NCBI GenBank assembly: GCA_002785215.1
Contig: PFMK01000042.1
Coordinates: 19,128 to 31,875 of the forward strand
Length of the DNA stretch: 12,748 nucleotides
Source: Candidatus Gottesmanbacteria bacterium CG_4_10_14_0_8_um_filter_37_24
GTDB lineage: Bacteria; Patescibacteriota; Microgenomatia; 2-02-FULL-39-11
Direction of reading: 5' to 3'
A program made the position numbers and the translations under genes. This document shows, one piece after another, positions 6,385 to 12,713 of the stretch (position 1 is its first letter; the number at the start of each line of letters is the position of its first letter). Under the pieces are notes generated by a model. That model was given only the letters and a program-made list of their open reading frames with translations, did no database searches and had not been told where the DNA came from.

Positions 6385-7665
6385 ATGAAAGGATTCATTT
6401 CTATGAGTGCAAAAGAAACAGAAAGGATAACCATCATGGATAATCTGATAGAAAAAAGGATCAAACAGAAACATGCGGGAAGACAGTTAAATATTTCAGT
6501 CAGGCAGGTTCAAAGAATACTCAGAAGGTATAAAAGAGAGGGAGTTGCCGGTTTGGTTCATTTGGGCCGGGGACGGCCAAGCAACAGGGTCATCCCGCAG
6601 GAAGAGAAAAACCGGGCGATTGATATCATCAGGAAACGCTACTCTGATTTCGGTCCGACCTTTGCTTTGGAAAAGCTGAAAGACTGTCACTCTGTTTGTT
6701 TTGGGATAGATACTTTAAGACAGGAAATGATAATTGCCAAACTCTGGAAGCCCAGGAAAAGGAAACTCAAAGATATTCACCCCTACCGGGAAAGAAGAGC
6801 TTGTTTGGGTGACCTTGTCCAGCTTGACGGTTCACCTCACAAATGGTTTGAGGACCGTGGCCCATCCTGCACCCTTCTGGCCTTTATCGACGATGCAACT
6901 TCAAGAATCATGGACGGGGTATTTGTTGATTATGAAGGAACATTTACTCTTTTTGAGGCGGGAGAGCATTATCTTCAAACGCACGGAAAACCACTATCAT
7001 TTTATGTAGACAAACACTCAACCTTTAAGATCAACCGGCAAGCCAATGTTGAAGAGGAATTAAAAGACAAACAGGCTCAATCTCAGTTTTCAAGAGCTAT
7101 GGATGAGCTTGGTATTGAAGTCATCTGTGCCAATTCACCAGAAGCCAAAGGCAGAGTGGAAAGATTGTTTGAGACTCTGCAAGATAGATTGGTTAAGGAG
7201 ATGAGGCTGAAAGGAATATCAACAAAAGAGGAGGCAACTAAGTATTTCAGGGAAATATATATTCCAATACATAACAGTAAATTTGCGGTACTACCCAAAG
7301 AGAAGGCAAATCTCCATAGACCCCTTCTTCCGGATGATGATCTTGCCAAAATACTCACTATCAGATCAAAAAGAATGGTCACGAGGAATCTGGCGGTACA
7401 ATACAAAAACACCAGATACCAGCTGATACCGGAGAATGGATACAGGTATACATTGAGAAATACAGGTATCACTGTAGTTGAAGACAGGAATGGAAAAATC
7501 TCATTTATCTATAAGGATAAAACCATTCCTTACCGGGTAGCCATAAAAGATGTAAATAGTAACAAGCCGATACAAATAGTTTCTTCTAAGGAGTTCAGGG
7601 AAAAAAGGGTGTATCTTCCTCCTAGCTTTGACCATCCCTGGAGAAGTTCTGTCTATGCTGGATGA
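6385..7665 (+). CDS. tnp: DDE transposase, ISNCY family
   Basis: This 426-residue transposase has an N-terminal helix-turn-helix (about 22-48, KHAGRQLNISVRQVQRILRRY) and the GRGRPSNR motif that relatives carry next. The RNase H-like catalytic core is of the rve type. The likely catalytic triad is D148 (LVQLDGSPHKWFEDRG), D209 (FYVDKHSTF) and E253 (NSPEAKGRVER), with RLFETLQDRLVKEMRL after it. A C-terminal beta-rich region follows (RNLAVQYKNTRYQLIP). The ATG at 6385 has a strong AAGGGGG ribosome site 6-8 nt upstream; relatives often begin at the later MSAKE (residue 7). The frame is full length and undamaged, so it may be active. Codon use looks somewhat richer in GC than the host genes. It is convergent with rny and divergent from hup. 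Confidence 0.92.
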   Translation: MKGFISMSAKETERITIMDNLIEKRIKQKHAGRQLNISVRQVQRILRRYKREGVAGLVHLGRGRPSNRVIPQEEKNRAIDIIRKRYSDFGPTFALEKLKDCHSVCFGIDTLRQEMIIAKLWKPRKRKLKDIHPYRERRACLGDLVQLDGSPHKWFEDRGPSCTLLAFIDDATSRIMDGVFVDYEGTFTLFEAGEHYLQTHGKPLSFYVDKHSTFKINRQANVEEELKDKQAQSQFSRAMDELGIEVICANSPEAKGRVERLFETLQDRLVKEMRLKGISTKEEATKYFREIYIPIHNSKFAVLPKEKANLHRPLLPDDDLAKILTIRSKRMVTRNLAVQYKNTRYQLIPENGYRYTLRNTGITVVEDRNGKISFIYKDKTIPYRVAIKDVNSNKPIQIVSSKEFREKRVYLPPSFDHPWRSSVYAG

Positions 7666-7695
7666 GTACTAAAAAATGGAATTAATAACATTACA

Positions 7696-7750
7696 AAAAG
7701 GCGACATTTCTAAATCGTTAGAAACCGGACATTTCTACTTAGTGTTGACA
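7696..7750 (+). repeat. Right end of the IS
   Basis: AAAAGGCGACATTTCTA (7696-7712) is the exact reverse complement of the left-end repeat. A second GACATT box lies at 7728-7733, and the tip ends ACA at 7750. The last six bases, TTGACA (7745-7750), equal a consensus -35 box pointing out of the element toward rny, but no good -10 is found 16-18 bp beyond. Confidence 0.7.
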
Positions 7751-7765
7751 GCCCTAGTTTAATTT
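7751..7765. repeat. Right target-site duplication of the IS
   Basis: This is the second copy of GCCCTAGTTTAATTT, identical to 6266-6280. It ends 6 bp before the stop codon of rny. Confidence 0.85.
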
Positions 7766-7771
7766 TCTGCT

Positions 7772-9301
7772 TTAATGGACTGTTTCCGTCACTCTTAATT
7801 CTCTGATAACAGTAATTTTGATCTGACCCGGATAAGTAGGGAATTTTTTTTCTATCTCTTCTGCGATTTTCTTGGTTGTCACAGTCACACTTGCATCATC
7901 CAGTTTCCCCGGATCTACGATCACTCTTAATTCCCTTCCTGCCTGCAAAGCATATGCTTTTTCCACTCCTGAGAATGATTTTGCCACATCTTCAAGCGTA
8001 GTCAACCTTTTGACATATTCTTCAATATCCTCATATCTGGCTCCAGGCCTTGAACCTGAGATTGCATCCGCAATATATACCAGTACAGCTTCGACCGAAG
8101 GAAAAGGAATGTCTTCATGGTGAGAAGCTACACAATCAATAACTGATTGAGGCATGTTGTTCTTTCTTAATAAATCTACCCCTAGCTGTACATGAGATCC
8201 TTCTTTTTCTGTAATAACCTTTCCTATATCATGGAGTAGACAGCCTAATCGAACAATATTTATATCAGCTCCCAACTCGCGAGCTAGAGCTATACCAATT
8301 TTTGTCTCCTCAAGAGTATGAGCAATCATATTCTGACCGTACGAAAACCGGTATTTAAACCTGCCAAGTAAAGCAATTGTATCACTCTGCATATTATATA
8401 CCCCCACAGCATGACAGAGTTTTTCCCCTTCGGTAAACATAATTTTATCGATTTCCTTTTCAGTTAACTTAACTAACTCTTCAATCCTGACAGGTTGTAT
8501 TCTGCCATCCCTGATTAACTTTTCCAAAGCAACCCTTGCTATCTCTCTTCTAACAGGATCGAAACAGGAAAGCCTGATAATACCTTCTTCATCCAGATCA
8601 ACATCAACTCCTGTTGCCATTTCAAACGCTCTGATATTTCTCCCTTCTTTACCAATTATCCTACCTTTGATATCTTCATCAGGAATTTTTATTGTAGAAA
8701 CAGTATACTCAGCAACATAATCTGTAGCAGCATGACGCATAGCGTCTACTAATATCTCTCTGGATTTTTTCTCTGAATCCTGCTTAGCAATATTTTCTGC
8801 TTCTTTTATCCGCTTCGCCACTTCTTCTTTAAGTTTCTCTTCAACTGCTGTAAGGATCAGAGTTTTTGCTTCGTCTCTTGTCAACTTAGCTACCTTTTCA
8901 AGTTTGGCGATTAGATCGCTTTTGAGTTTCTCTATTTCTGTGATTCTTTTTTCTATTTCTGCTTCTTTCTGTTCTATATTCCGATTCTGATCTGCAAATT
9001 CTCCGAATTTCCTATCTATCGCTTCTTCTTTAGTAACCAATCTTTGCTGAATAACCAAAGCTTCCTGTCTGACTTTTCTTGATTCATCCTCTGCTTCTTT
9101 TTTTATTCTGAAGGCTTCATCTTTTGCTTCAATTATGATTGCTTTAGCTTCCTGATTAACTGATACTATAGAAATTGTACTTTCTTCCTGTGGAATTTTT
9201 ACCGCCTGAACAACAGGTTTTTCGCTACTTTTCTCTTTCGCTGATAACTGCTGTTCAATTTTTTCAAGTCTTGTAAGTATTATTTTTAGAACAGGTAACA
9301 T
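7772..9301 (-). CDS. rny: Ribonuclease Y without a membrane anchor
   Basis: This 509-residue endoribonuclease starts mRNA decay in many bacteria. A long charged helix (about 55-185, EAKDEAFRIKKEAEDESRK onward) is the usual coiled coil. The KH RNA-binding domain follows, with GKEG at 217-220 in KGRIIGKEGRNIRAFE. The HD metal-binding phosphohydrolase domain has H328 and the H357-D358 pair in CLLHDIGK, then GSHVQLGVDLL, ASHHEDIPFPS and SGSRPGARYE. The end PGQIKITVIRE is typical. Family members from Bacillus carry an N-terminal transmembrane helix; here the protein begins MLPVLKIILTRLEKIEQQL, a weakly hydrophobic amphipathic stretch with no clear span. The start is secure because AAAGGAGG stands 5 nt before the ATG. 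It lies downstream of recA-recX and, before the IS came in, directly upstream of hup. Confidence 0.95.
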   Translation of the reverse strand: MLPVLKIILTRLEKIEQQLSAKEKSSEKPVVQAVKIPQEESTISIVSVNQEAKAIIIEAKDEAFRIKKEAEDESRKVRQEALVIQQRLVTKEEAIDRKFGEFADQNRNIEQKEAEIEKRITEIEKLKSDLIAKLEKVAKLTRDEAKTLILTAVEEKLKEEVAKRIKEAENIAKQDSEKKSREILVDAMRHAATDYVAEYTVSTIKIPDEDIKGRIIGKEGRNIRAFEMATGVDVDLDEEGIIRLSCFDPVRREIARVALEKLIRDGRIQPVRIEELVKLTEKEIDKIMFTEGEKLCHAVGVYNMQSDTIALLGRFKYRFSYGQNMIAHTLEETKIGIALARELGADINIVRLGCLLHDIGKVITEKEGSHVQLGVDLLRKNNMPQSVIDCVASHHEDIPFPSVEAVLVYIADAISGSRPGARYEDIEEYVKRLTTLEDVAKSFSGVEKAYALQAGRELRVIVDPGKLDDASVTVTTKKIAEEIEKKFPTYPGQIKITVIRELRVTETVH

Positions 9302-9494
9302 ATAATCCTCCTTTGGTATAACAAATAATATATTTATGCATAATTAATAATCAGCTATAGTTAAGCACGTAAATGGTATAAGTTGTGGCAATAAAGGAAT
9401 AGACGAATTTTATTGTCGTCTGTAGGAAGTTAGATATTGATGTAAAAATCTTTGTATCATCCTATATAACCCCTTAATTACCTTCGTCCACAAT
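9302..9494. other. recX-rny intergenic region with a weak dyad
   Basis: The 193 bp between recX and rny are very AT-rich. Near the middle, AGACGA (9401-9406) and TCGTCT (9416-9421) form a 6-bp inverted repeat around a 9-bp AT-rich centre; no T-run follows, so it is a poor terminator. The rny Shine-Dalgarno AAAGGAGG is at the left edge. I see no convincing -35/-10 pair for rny, which may be read through from recA-recX. Confidence 0.35.
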
Positions 9495-10007
9495 TTATGA
9501 GTTACTGTCCTTCGTATTGTAGAGTTTTTTTATCGACGAGTCAATAACTCTATATATTATTTCTGATTGAAATCCCCGACTGGTAAGAAAATACCACATT
9601 TTCCGCCGTATGGTTTCTACTGATAAATTTCTCCATAATGTCAGTTTCTTTTCTACGGCCTGCAAGGCTAAGTCATATTCTTTCTTACCGTCATATTTAG
9701 TTTCAGATAATACATTCTCAACAACATTACTTTTTATACCTTTCCTTCTCAATTCATTTATAAGGGCCTTCCTCCCTTTTGGTTTGTGTAAACTTCTTTG
9801 TTCAATCCACCAACTGACAAATTCTTCATCGTTTATGAGATTTTGGGAAGTCAATTCAATAATTACATCCCGGGAATATTGAGGTGAAATTTTGTGTTTA
9901 CAGGAATATAAATTCAGTCTATCTTCAATTTCTTTTTGACTTCTTGGTCTTAAGGAAAGAAGTCTTAAAGCATAATCTGTCAATTTTCTTCTTTCTTCTT
10001 TCTCCAT
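9495..10007 (-). CDS. recX: Regulatory protein RecX
   Basis: This 170-residue, all-helical basic protein binds RecA filaments and restrains or tunes RecA. Family features: ALRLLSLRPRSQKEIEDRL near 13-31 (the first three-helix repeat), INDEEFVSWWIEQRSLHKPKGRKALINELRRKGI in the middle (second repeat), and the final MWYFLTSRGFQSEIIYRVI (third repeat). Length is normal for RecX. Its ATG directly follows the TAA of recA with no gap, and its ribosome site (AAAGGA) lies inside the recA tail, so it is translated from the same message. Position after recA strengthens the call, since RecX is weakly conserved in sequence. Confidence 0.92.
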   Translation of the reverse strand: MEKEERRKLTDYALRLLSLRPRSQKEIEDRLNLYSCKHKISPQYSRDVIIELTSQNLINDEEFVSWWIEQRSLHKPKGRKALINELRRKGIKSNVVENVLSETKYDGKKEYDLALQAVEKKLTLWRNLSVETIRRKMWYFLTSRGFQSEIIYRVIDSSIKKLYNTKDSNS

Positions 10008-11063
10008 TTAATCCTTTTTTTCTTGTCCGACAATTTTATCTTTAATTTGTCCCGCTTTATTTACTTTCCAAATGGCATCCGTTATTTCTTTAGCTATTTT
10101 TTGATTTTCAGTTAAAAATATTCTCGCTGCTTCTCTGCCTTGTCCTAGCATTTTTTCTTCAAAACGTAAAAATGCACCGGATTTTGAAATAACTTCAAAT
10201 TCCAAACCCACATCTATCAGTCCACCTTCCTTGGATATGCCTCCTTCTAACACGTCAAATTCTGCTATGCGGAAAGGAGGAGCTACTTTATTTTTAACTA
10301 TTCTCACCCGATGTCTGCTGCCTATGACTTTATCCCCATCTTTTAATGTCTCAATTTTCCTTGTATCCATCCTTATGGAAGAATAAAATTTTAAAGCCAG
10401 TCCTCCAGGAGTAGTTTCCGGATTACCAAAAAATACTCCGATTTTCTGTCTCAGTTGATTTGTAAATATGGTTACGGTCTTTGACTTGGAAATAACTCCT
10501 GTCAATTTCCTTAATGCTTGTGACATAAGTCTGGCCTGTACTCCTATCATGGAATCTCCCATTTCCCCTTCAATTTCTGCTCTGGGGACTAAGGCCGCGA
10601 CTGAATCAATTACGATGATATCTACTCCTCCTGACCTTATCAGCGTTTCGGCAATTTCAAGAGCTTGTTCTCCTGTATCAGGTTGAGATACAAGTAAATC
10701 ATCTAATTTAACACCTAGTTTTTCTGCCCATATAGGATCAAGCGCATGTTCTGCGTCAATAAATGCAGCGACTCCTCCATGTTTTTGGGCTTGAGCAATA
10801 ATTGATAATGTAACTGTGGTTTTTCCTGAGGCTTCAGGTCCAAATACCTCTATGATTCTACCTCTGGGGACACCGTTTACTCCTAGGGCGATATCAAGGG
10901 CTAAAGATCCTGTAGGGATCACCTCAAGCTCCATTTTACCTACGTTCTTATCACCCAGTTTCATGATTGAACCTCTACCGTACTGCTTCTCTATCTGATC
11001 CATGGCTATCCTTACGGCCTGGAGTTTAGGATTTTCAGCTGGTTGTTTCGGTTCTTTGACCAT
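10008..11063 (-). CDS. recA: Recombinase RecA
   Basis: This 351-residue ATP-dependent recombinase forms filaments on single-stranded DNA, pairs homologous strands and promotes LexA-type self-cleavage in organisms that have an SOS response. Walker A is GPEASGKT (75-82), catalytic E105 lies in FIDAEHALDP, Walker B is in VDIIVIDSVAALVPRAE (about 147-163), loop L1 follows in EIEGEMGDS, and the L2 switch glutamine is Q203 in IFTNQLRQKIGVFFGNPETT. The C-terminal domain is complete (VGLEFEVISKSGAFLRFEE) but the tail is lysine-rich rather than acidic. GDSMIGVQARLMSQ has methionine where most RecA proteins have histidine. The ATG at 11063 has no Shine-Dalgarno. It is first in recA-recX, and rny follows after 193 bp. 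Confidence 0.97.
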   Translation of the reverse strand: MVKEPKQPAENPKLQAVRIAMDQIEKQYGRGSIMKLGDKNVGKMELEVIPTGSLALDIALGVNGVPRGRIIEVFGPEASGKTTVTLSIIAQAQKHGGVAAFIDAEHALDPIWAEKLGVKLDDLLVSQPDTGEQALEIAETLIRSGGVDIIVIDSVAALVPRAEIEGEMGDSMIGVQARLMSQALRKLTGVISKSKTVTIFTNQLRQKIGVFFGNPETTPGGLALKFYSSIRMDTRKIETLKDGDKVIGSRHRVRIVKNKVAPPFRIAEFDVLEGGISKEGGLIDVGLEFEVISKSGAFLRFEEKMLGQGREAARIFLTENQKIAKEITDAIWKVNKAGQIKDKIVGQEKKD

Positions 11064-11075
11064 ATTTTTGTAATT

Positions 11076-11091
11076 ATTAATCTAGATTAAT
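11076..11091. promoter_or_regulatory. Perfect 16-bp palindrome in the recA leader, candidate operator
   Basis: ATTAATCTAGATTAAT is a complete palindrome without mismatch or spacer. It starts at about the +1 position predicted from the recA -10 box and ends 12 nt before the start codon. It matches neither the E. coli (CTG...CAG) nor the Bacillus (GAAC...GTTC) LexA box. A repressor here would block recA initiation. The palindrome is certain; its use is inferred. Confidence 0.45.
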
Positions 11092-11098
11092 TTCTGTC

Positions 11099-11127
11099 AT
11101 TATCCCATAATCTATGCTAGAATACAA
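11099..11127 (-). promoter_or_regulatory. recA promoter
   Basis: Reading the minus strand, TTGTAT (-35, 11122-11127, 3 of 6) and GATAAT (-10, 11099-11104, 5 of 6) are spaced by 17 bp. The bases before the -10 are TGG, giving an extended -10 (TGn) element. Predicted start is near 11092, so the leader is about 28 nt and contains the 16-bp palindrome. Confidence 0.6.
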
Positions 11128-11132
11128 TATTG

Positions 11133-11167
11133 TTCATAGCTAATGGTTCATGGTTGATAGATAATAG
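11133..11167. repeat. Five degenerate 7-bp tandem units (NTNATRG)
   Basis: The 35 bp divide without gap into TTCATAG, CTAATGG, TTCATGG, TTGATAG and ATAATAG, each fitting NTNATRG. They occupy the divergent region between recA and the tRNA-Pro gene, and include the candidate -35 of the tRNA promoter. With the GGGATTT tract in amrS, this is the second 7-bp-period tract in the window. Confidence 0.5.
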
Positions 11168-11182
11168 AATTGAACGTAAGAT
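11154..11182 (+). promoter_or_regulatory. Candidate tRNA-Pro promoter
   Basis: TTGATA (11154-11159, 5 of 6) and TAAGAT (11177-11182, 4 of 6) are separated by 17 bp. Transcription would start near 11189, about 25 nt before the mature tRNA end. Confidence 0.4.
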
Positions 11183-11213
11183 AGTAAATAGAAGAAAAAA
11201 GTCCAATAGAAAT

Positions 11214-11290
11214 CGGGGATTAGTTCAGTTGGCTAGAACGCACGCATGGGGTGCGTGAGGTCACCCGTTCAAGTCGGGTATCCCCGACCA
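11214..11290 (+). tRNA. tRNA-Pro(GGG)
   Basis: This 77-nt gene folds into a full cloverleaf with encoded CCA. The acceptor stem is CGGGGAT with ATCCCCG (perfect 7 bp), discriminator A. The D stem is GTTC/GAAC with an AGTTGGCTA loop, the anticodon stem CACGC/GCGTG holds the loop ATGGGGT, the variable region is AGGTC, and the T arm is ACCCG/CGGGT around TTCAAGT. Anticodon GGG (34-36) with G37 and the C1-G72 pair are proline identity features. All stems pair perfectly, so the gene is probably functional and reads CCC/CCU codons. It is divergent from recA, and the anticodon-stem region is repeated in the relic 88 bp downstream. Confidence 0.95.
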
Positions 11291-11335
11291 AATTTCCAGT
11301 GTGAATGTTTACTCAGAAAATAGCGAAGTGATTAC

Positions 11336-11375
11336 TGGGTGCGTGAGGTCTGCGGTTCAAGTCCGCTCTCCCCGA
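11336..11375 (+). other. Displaced 3' half of another tRNA-Pro, candidate attachment site
   Basis: The sequence runs from TGGGT in an anticodon loop through the anticodon-stem 3' strand GCGTG, variable AGGTC, a T arm with GCGG/CCGC around TTCAAGT, and an acceptor strand CTCCCCG plus A. Instead of CCA it continues TTA. Fourteen bases (GGGTGCGTGAGGTC) equal the intact tRNA-Pro, but the T arm and acceptor differ, so it is not a simple copy. Read as anticodon loop ACTGGGT, it would carry TGG (Pro). Nothing upstream looks like a tRNA 5' half. A 3' tRNA half cut in the anticodon loop beside a recombinase gene is the usual form of an integration site; the recombinase stop codon lies inside it. Confidence 0.7.
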
Positions 11376-12681
11376 TTAGGTAGGACAGAAGGCATTTTTA
11401 CGAAGGGTTCAAAGTTGGGATTAAGTTGGTGTGACACTATTTTCTGGTTCTTTATGACAAAGTTCATAAATACCAGTCTGACGATTTTATCCACTAAGAA
11501 AGCATTATCACTATTTCGTAGCGTACTGCCAATGTATTTGAAAAAGTTCATAAAAGTTTCATAAGAGATAGGTTCTGTGGTAAGACTGTGGTCAATAGAT
11601 GTAGTAGCCTCTTTTAGTTTTGATTTTTCTTCCTCAAGGGTCTTTATTGAATTATCAATACCCTCAATCTGTCTGTTTAAGTCTTTAATCAGGGTTTCAT
11701 TACTGGCATTTCCTAATGCGTTTGTTTTTTGCTCTTTTTTCTTTTCAAGCTCCTGGATTTGCTTAGTATAACTTTGTAAAAATCTGACATTATTTTCTTT
11801 TGTATTCAATAGGCTCTTTGTTGCTTTTACCTTGTATTCCTCGTATCCTGTTTTATCTATTACTATGCCCTTTTTAAGAAAATCACTGATATATTCAAAG
11901 ATTATTTTGCTTCTTAATCCTTTCTTAATTTTTTTATCCAGTCTGCTTGGACAGTCTATTTTATGACACCTAGATACCTGTGATGGCTTTTTCCACTGCT
12001 CCTAGACCTTCCTGGTGTCATCAGATTACCACAATAACCGCAATTCACCATCTTGCTAAACAAGAAAACCTTAAGCTCTTGTGTTCGCCTGAAACTGGTT
12101 GCCTTATTTAATATGCTTCTAAGTTCAAGAAAATCCAGAGGAGTAACCATAGGTTTGAAAGAATGGTCTGCTTCTGCCATATCTATTACTTCACCGCCGT
12201 AAACATTTACACCAGCATAAAATGGATTTGAAAATATATCGGATAATTTCTGTTTGGTCATTTTTGTTTGCTTTTCCCTGAATGTAAAATTATTTTTATT
12301 AAGATATTCTGCTATATCCTCAAGAGGTTTTCTATCAAGAGCCATTTTGAAAGCCTGTTGAAGCAATGTGAAATTGTCACCATCAGGTTTGTAATACCTT
12401 GCTTCACTCATCTTGTATCCATATTTTGGGACATTTGTTGGAGAGCGTCCTTTCTGTGCTATATTTTTACTTCCTCTTTGGGATACGGCTGATAGGTTGT
12501 CTGAATACTGTTTCGCCAGAACAAATTGTATACCCAAAGTCATTATTCCGTTTGCGTCATTGACGAAGGTATACTGGCTGAACTTCAAGTCAACAATAAT
12601 TCCTCTATCAAGAAGGTCTATAATTTCCCCTGCGTCTTTCATATTCCTGTGTAGGCTGAGATACATAGGTGACACTTTCAA
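11357..12681 (-). pseudogene. Large serine recombinase, N-truncated and frameshifted
   Basis: The first readable part (about 12664 to 11956) starts inside the resolvase catalytic domain: LHRNMKDAGEIIDLLDRGII, DLKFSQYTF, then GIQFVLAKQYSDNLS. The Recombinase domain follows (PKYGYKMSE, NPFYAGVNVYGGEVID), then the zinc ribbon start CGYCGNLMTPG. The frame ends in TAG at 11956-11958. Shifting by one base at about 11970 restores the ribbon (RCHKIDC) and leads to the lysine/glutamate-rich coiled coil and the C-terminus to 11357. The N-terminal part with the catalytic serine, roughly 100 residues by comparison with relatives of about 540-560, is missing; the frame closes at TAA 12724-12726 with no recombinase-like sequence after about 12670. 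Such enzymes integrate and excise mobile elements; this copy should be dead. The last residues (NRGERT) are encoded by the tRNA-Pro relic. Confidence 0.85.
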
Positions 12682-12704
12682 GGTATAATTACCAACCTTG
12701 AAAG
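12675..12704. promoter_or_regulatory. 10-bp inverted repeat over a TATAAT box and ribosome site
   Basis: CTTTCAAGGT (12675-12684) and ACCTTGAAAG (12695-12704) are perfect 10-bp arms around a 10-bp centre. TATAAT (12684-12689) starts at the last base of the left arm, and the Shine-Dalgarno AAAGGAG (12701-12707) begins in the right arm. A protein bound here would block both transcription and translation of the gene starting at 12714; as RNA, a hairpin would hide the ribosome site. No good -35 lies 16-18 bp upstream. Confidence 0.55.
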
Positions 12705-12713
12705 GAGAAGCCG

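Larger units (their letters stand above)
6281..7750 (+). mobile_element. Complete insertion sequence, ISNCY/IS1202-like, about 1470 bp
   Basis: The element starts TGTAGC and ends TTGACA (TGT...ACA ends) between two identical 15-bp direct repeats, so its borders are set by the sequence itself. The ends are related rather than identical: a perfect 17-bp inverted repeat (TAGAAATGTCGCCTTTT) lies 37 bp in on each side, and each end carries two AATGTC boxes about 24-25 bp apart. It holds one transposase gene on the plus strand. Long target duplications and this transposase type fit the IS1202 group of ISNCY (family knowledge). The intact frame and identical duplications suggest recent insertion. 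It split the short rny-hup interval, entering just beyond the rny stop codon and directly upstream of the hup -35 box. Confidence 0.88.

Noticed and set aside
6496..7472. Minus-strand open frames over the transposase
   Set aside because: Antisense shadows of the transposase coding frame with no ribosome site or family motif.
9401..9421. Terminator between recX and rny
   Set aside because: Only a 6-bp stem with a 9-nt loop and no T-run after it; kept only as a weak dyad.
9610..9882. Plus-strand frame inside recX
   Set aside because: Shadow of recX in another frame; composition reflects the complement of lysine-rich codons.
11291..11335. A complete mini-element between the two tRNA-Pro sequences
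   Set aside because: The 45 bp have no gene and only a 5-bp CCAGT/ACTGG inverted match; more likely an arm of an attachment site or a deletion remnant.
11301..11564. Plus-strand 87-codon frame across the tRNA relic
   Set aside because: It is the antisense of the recombinase C-terminal coding region and the tRNA fragment; no protein features.
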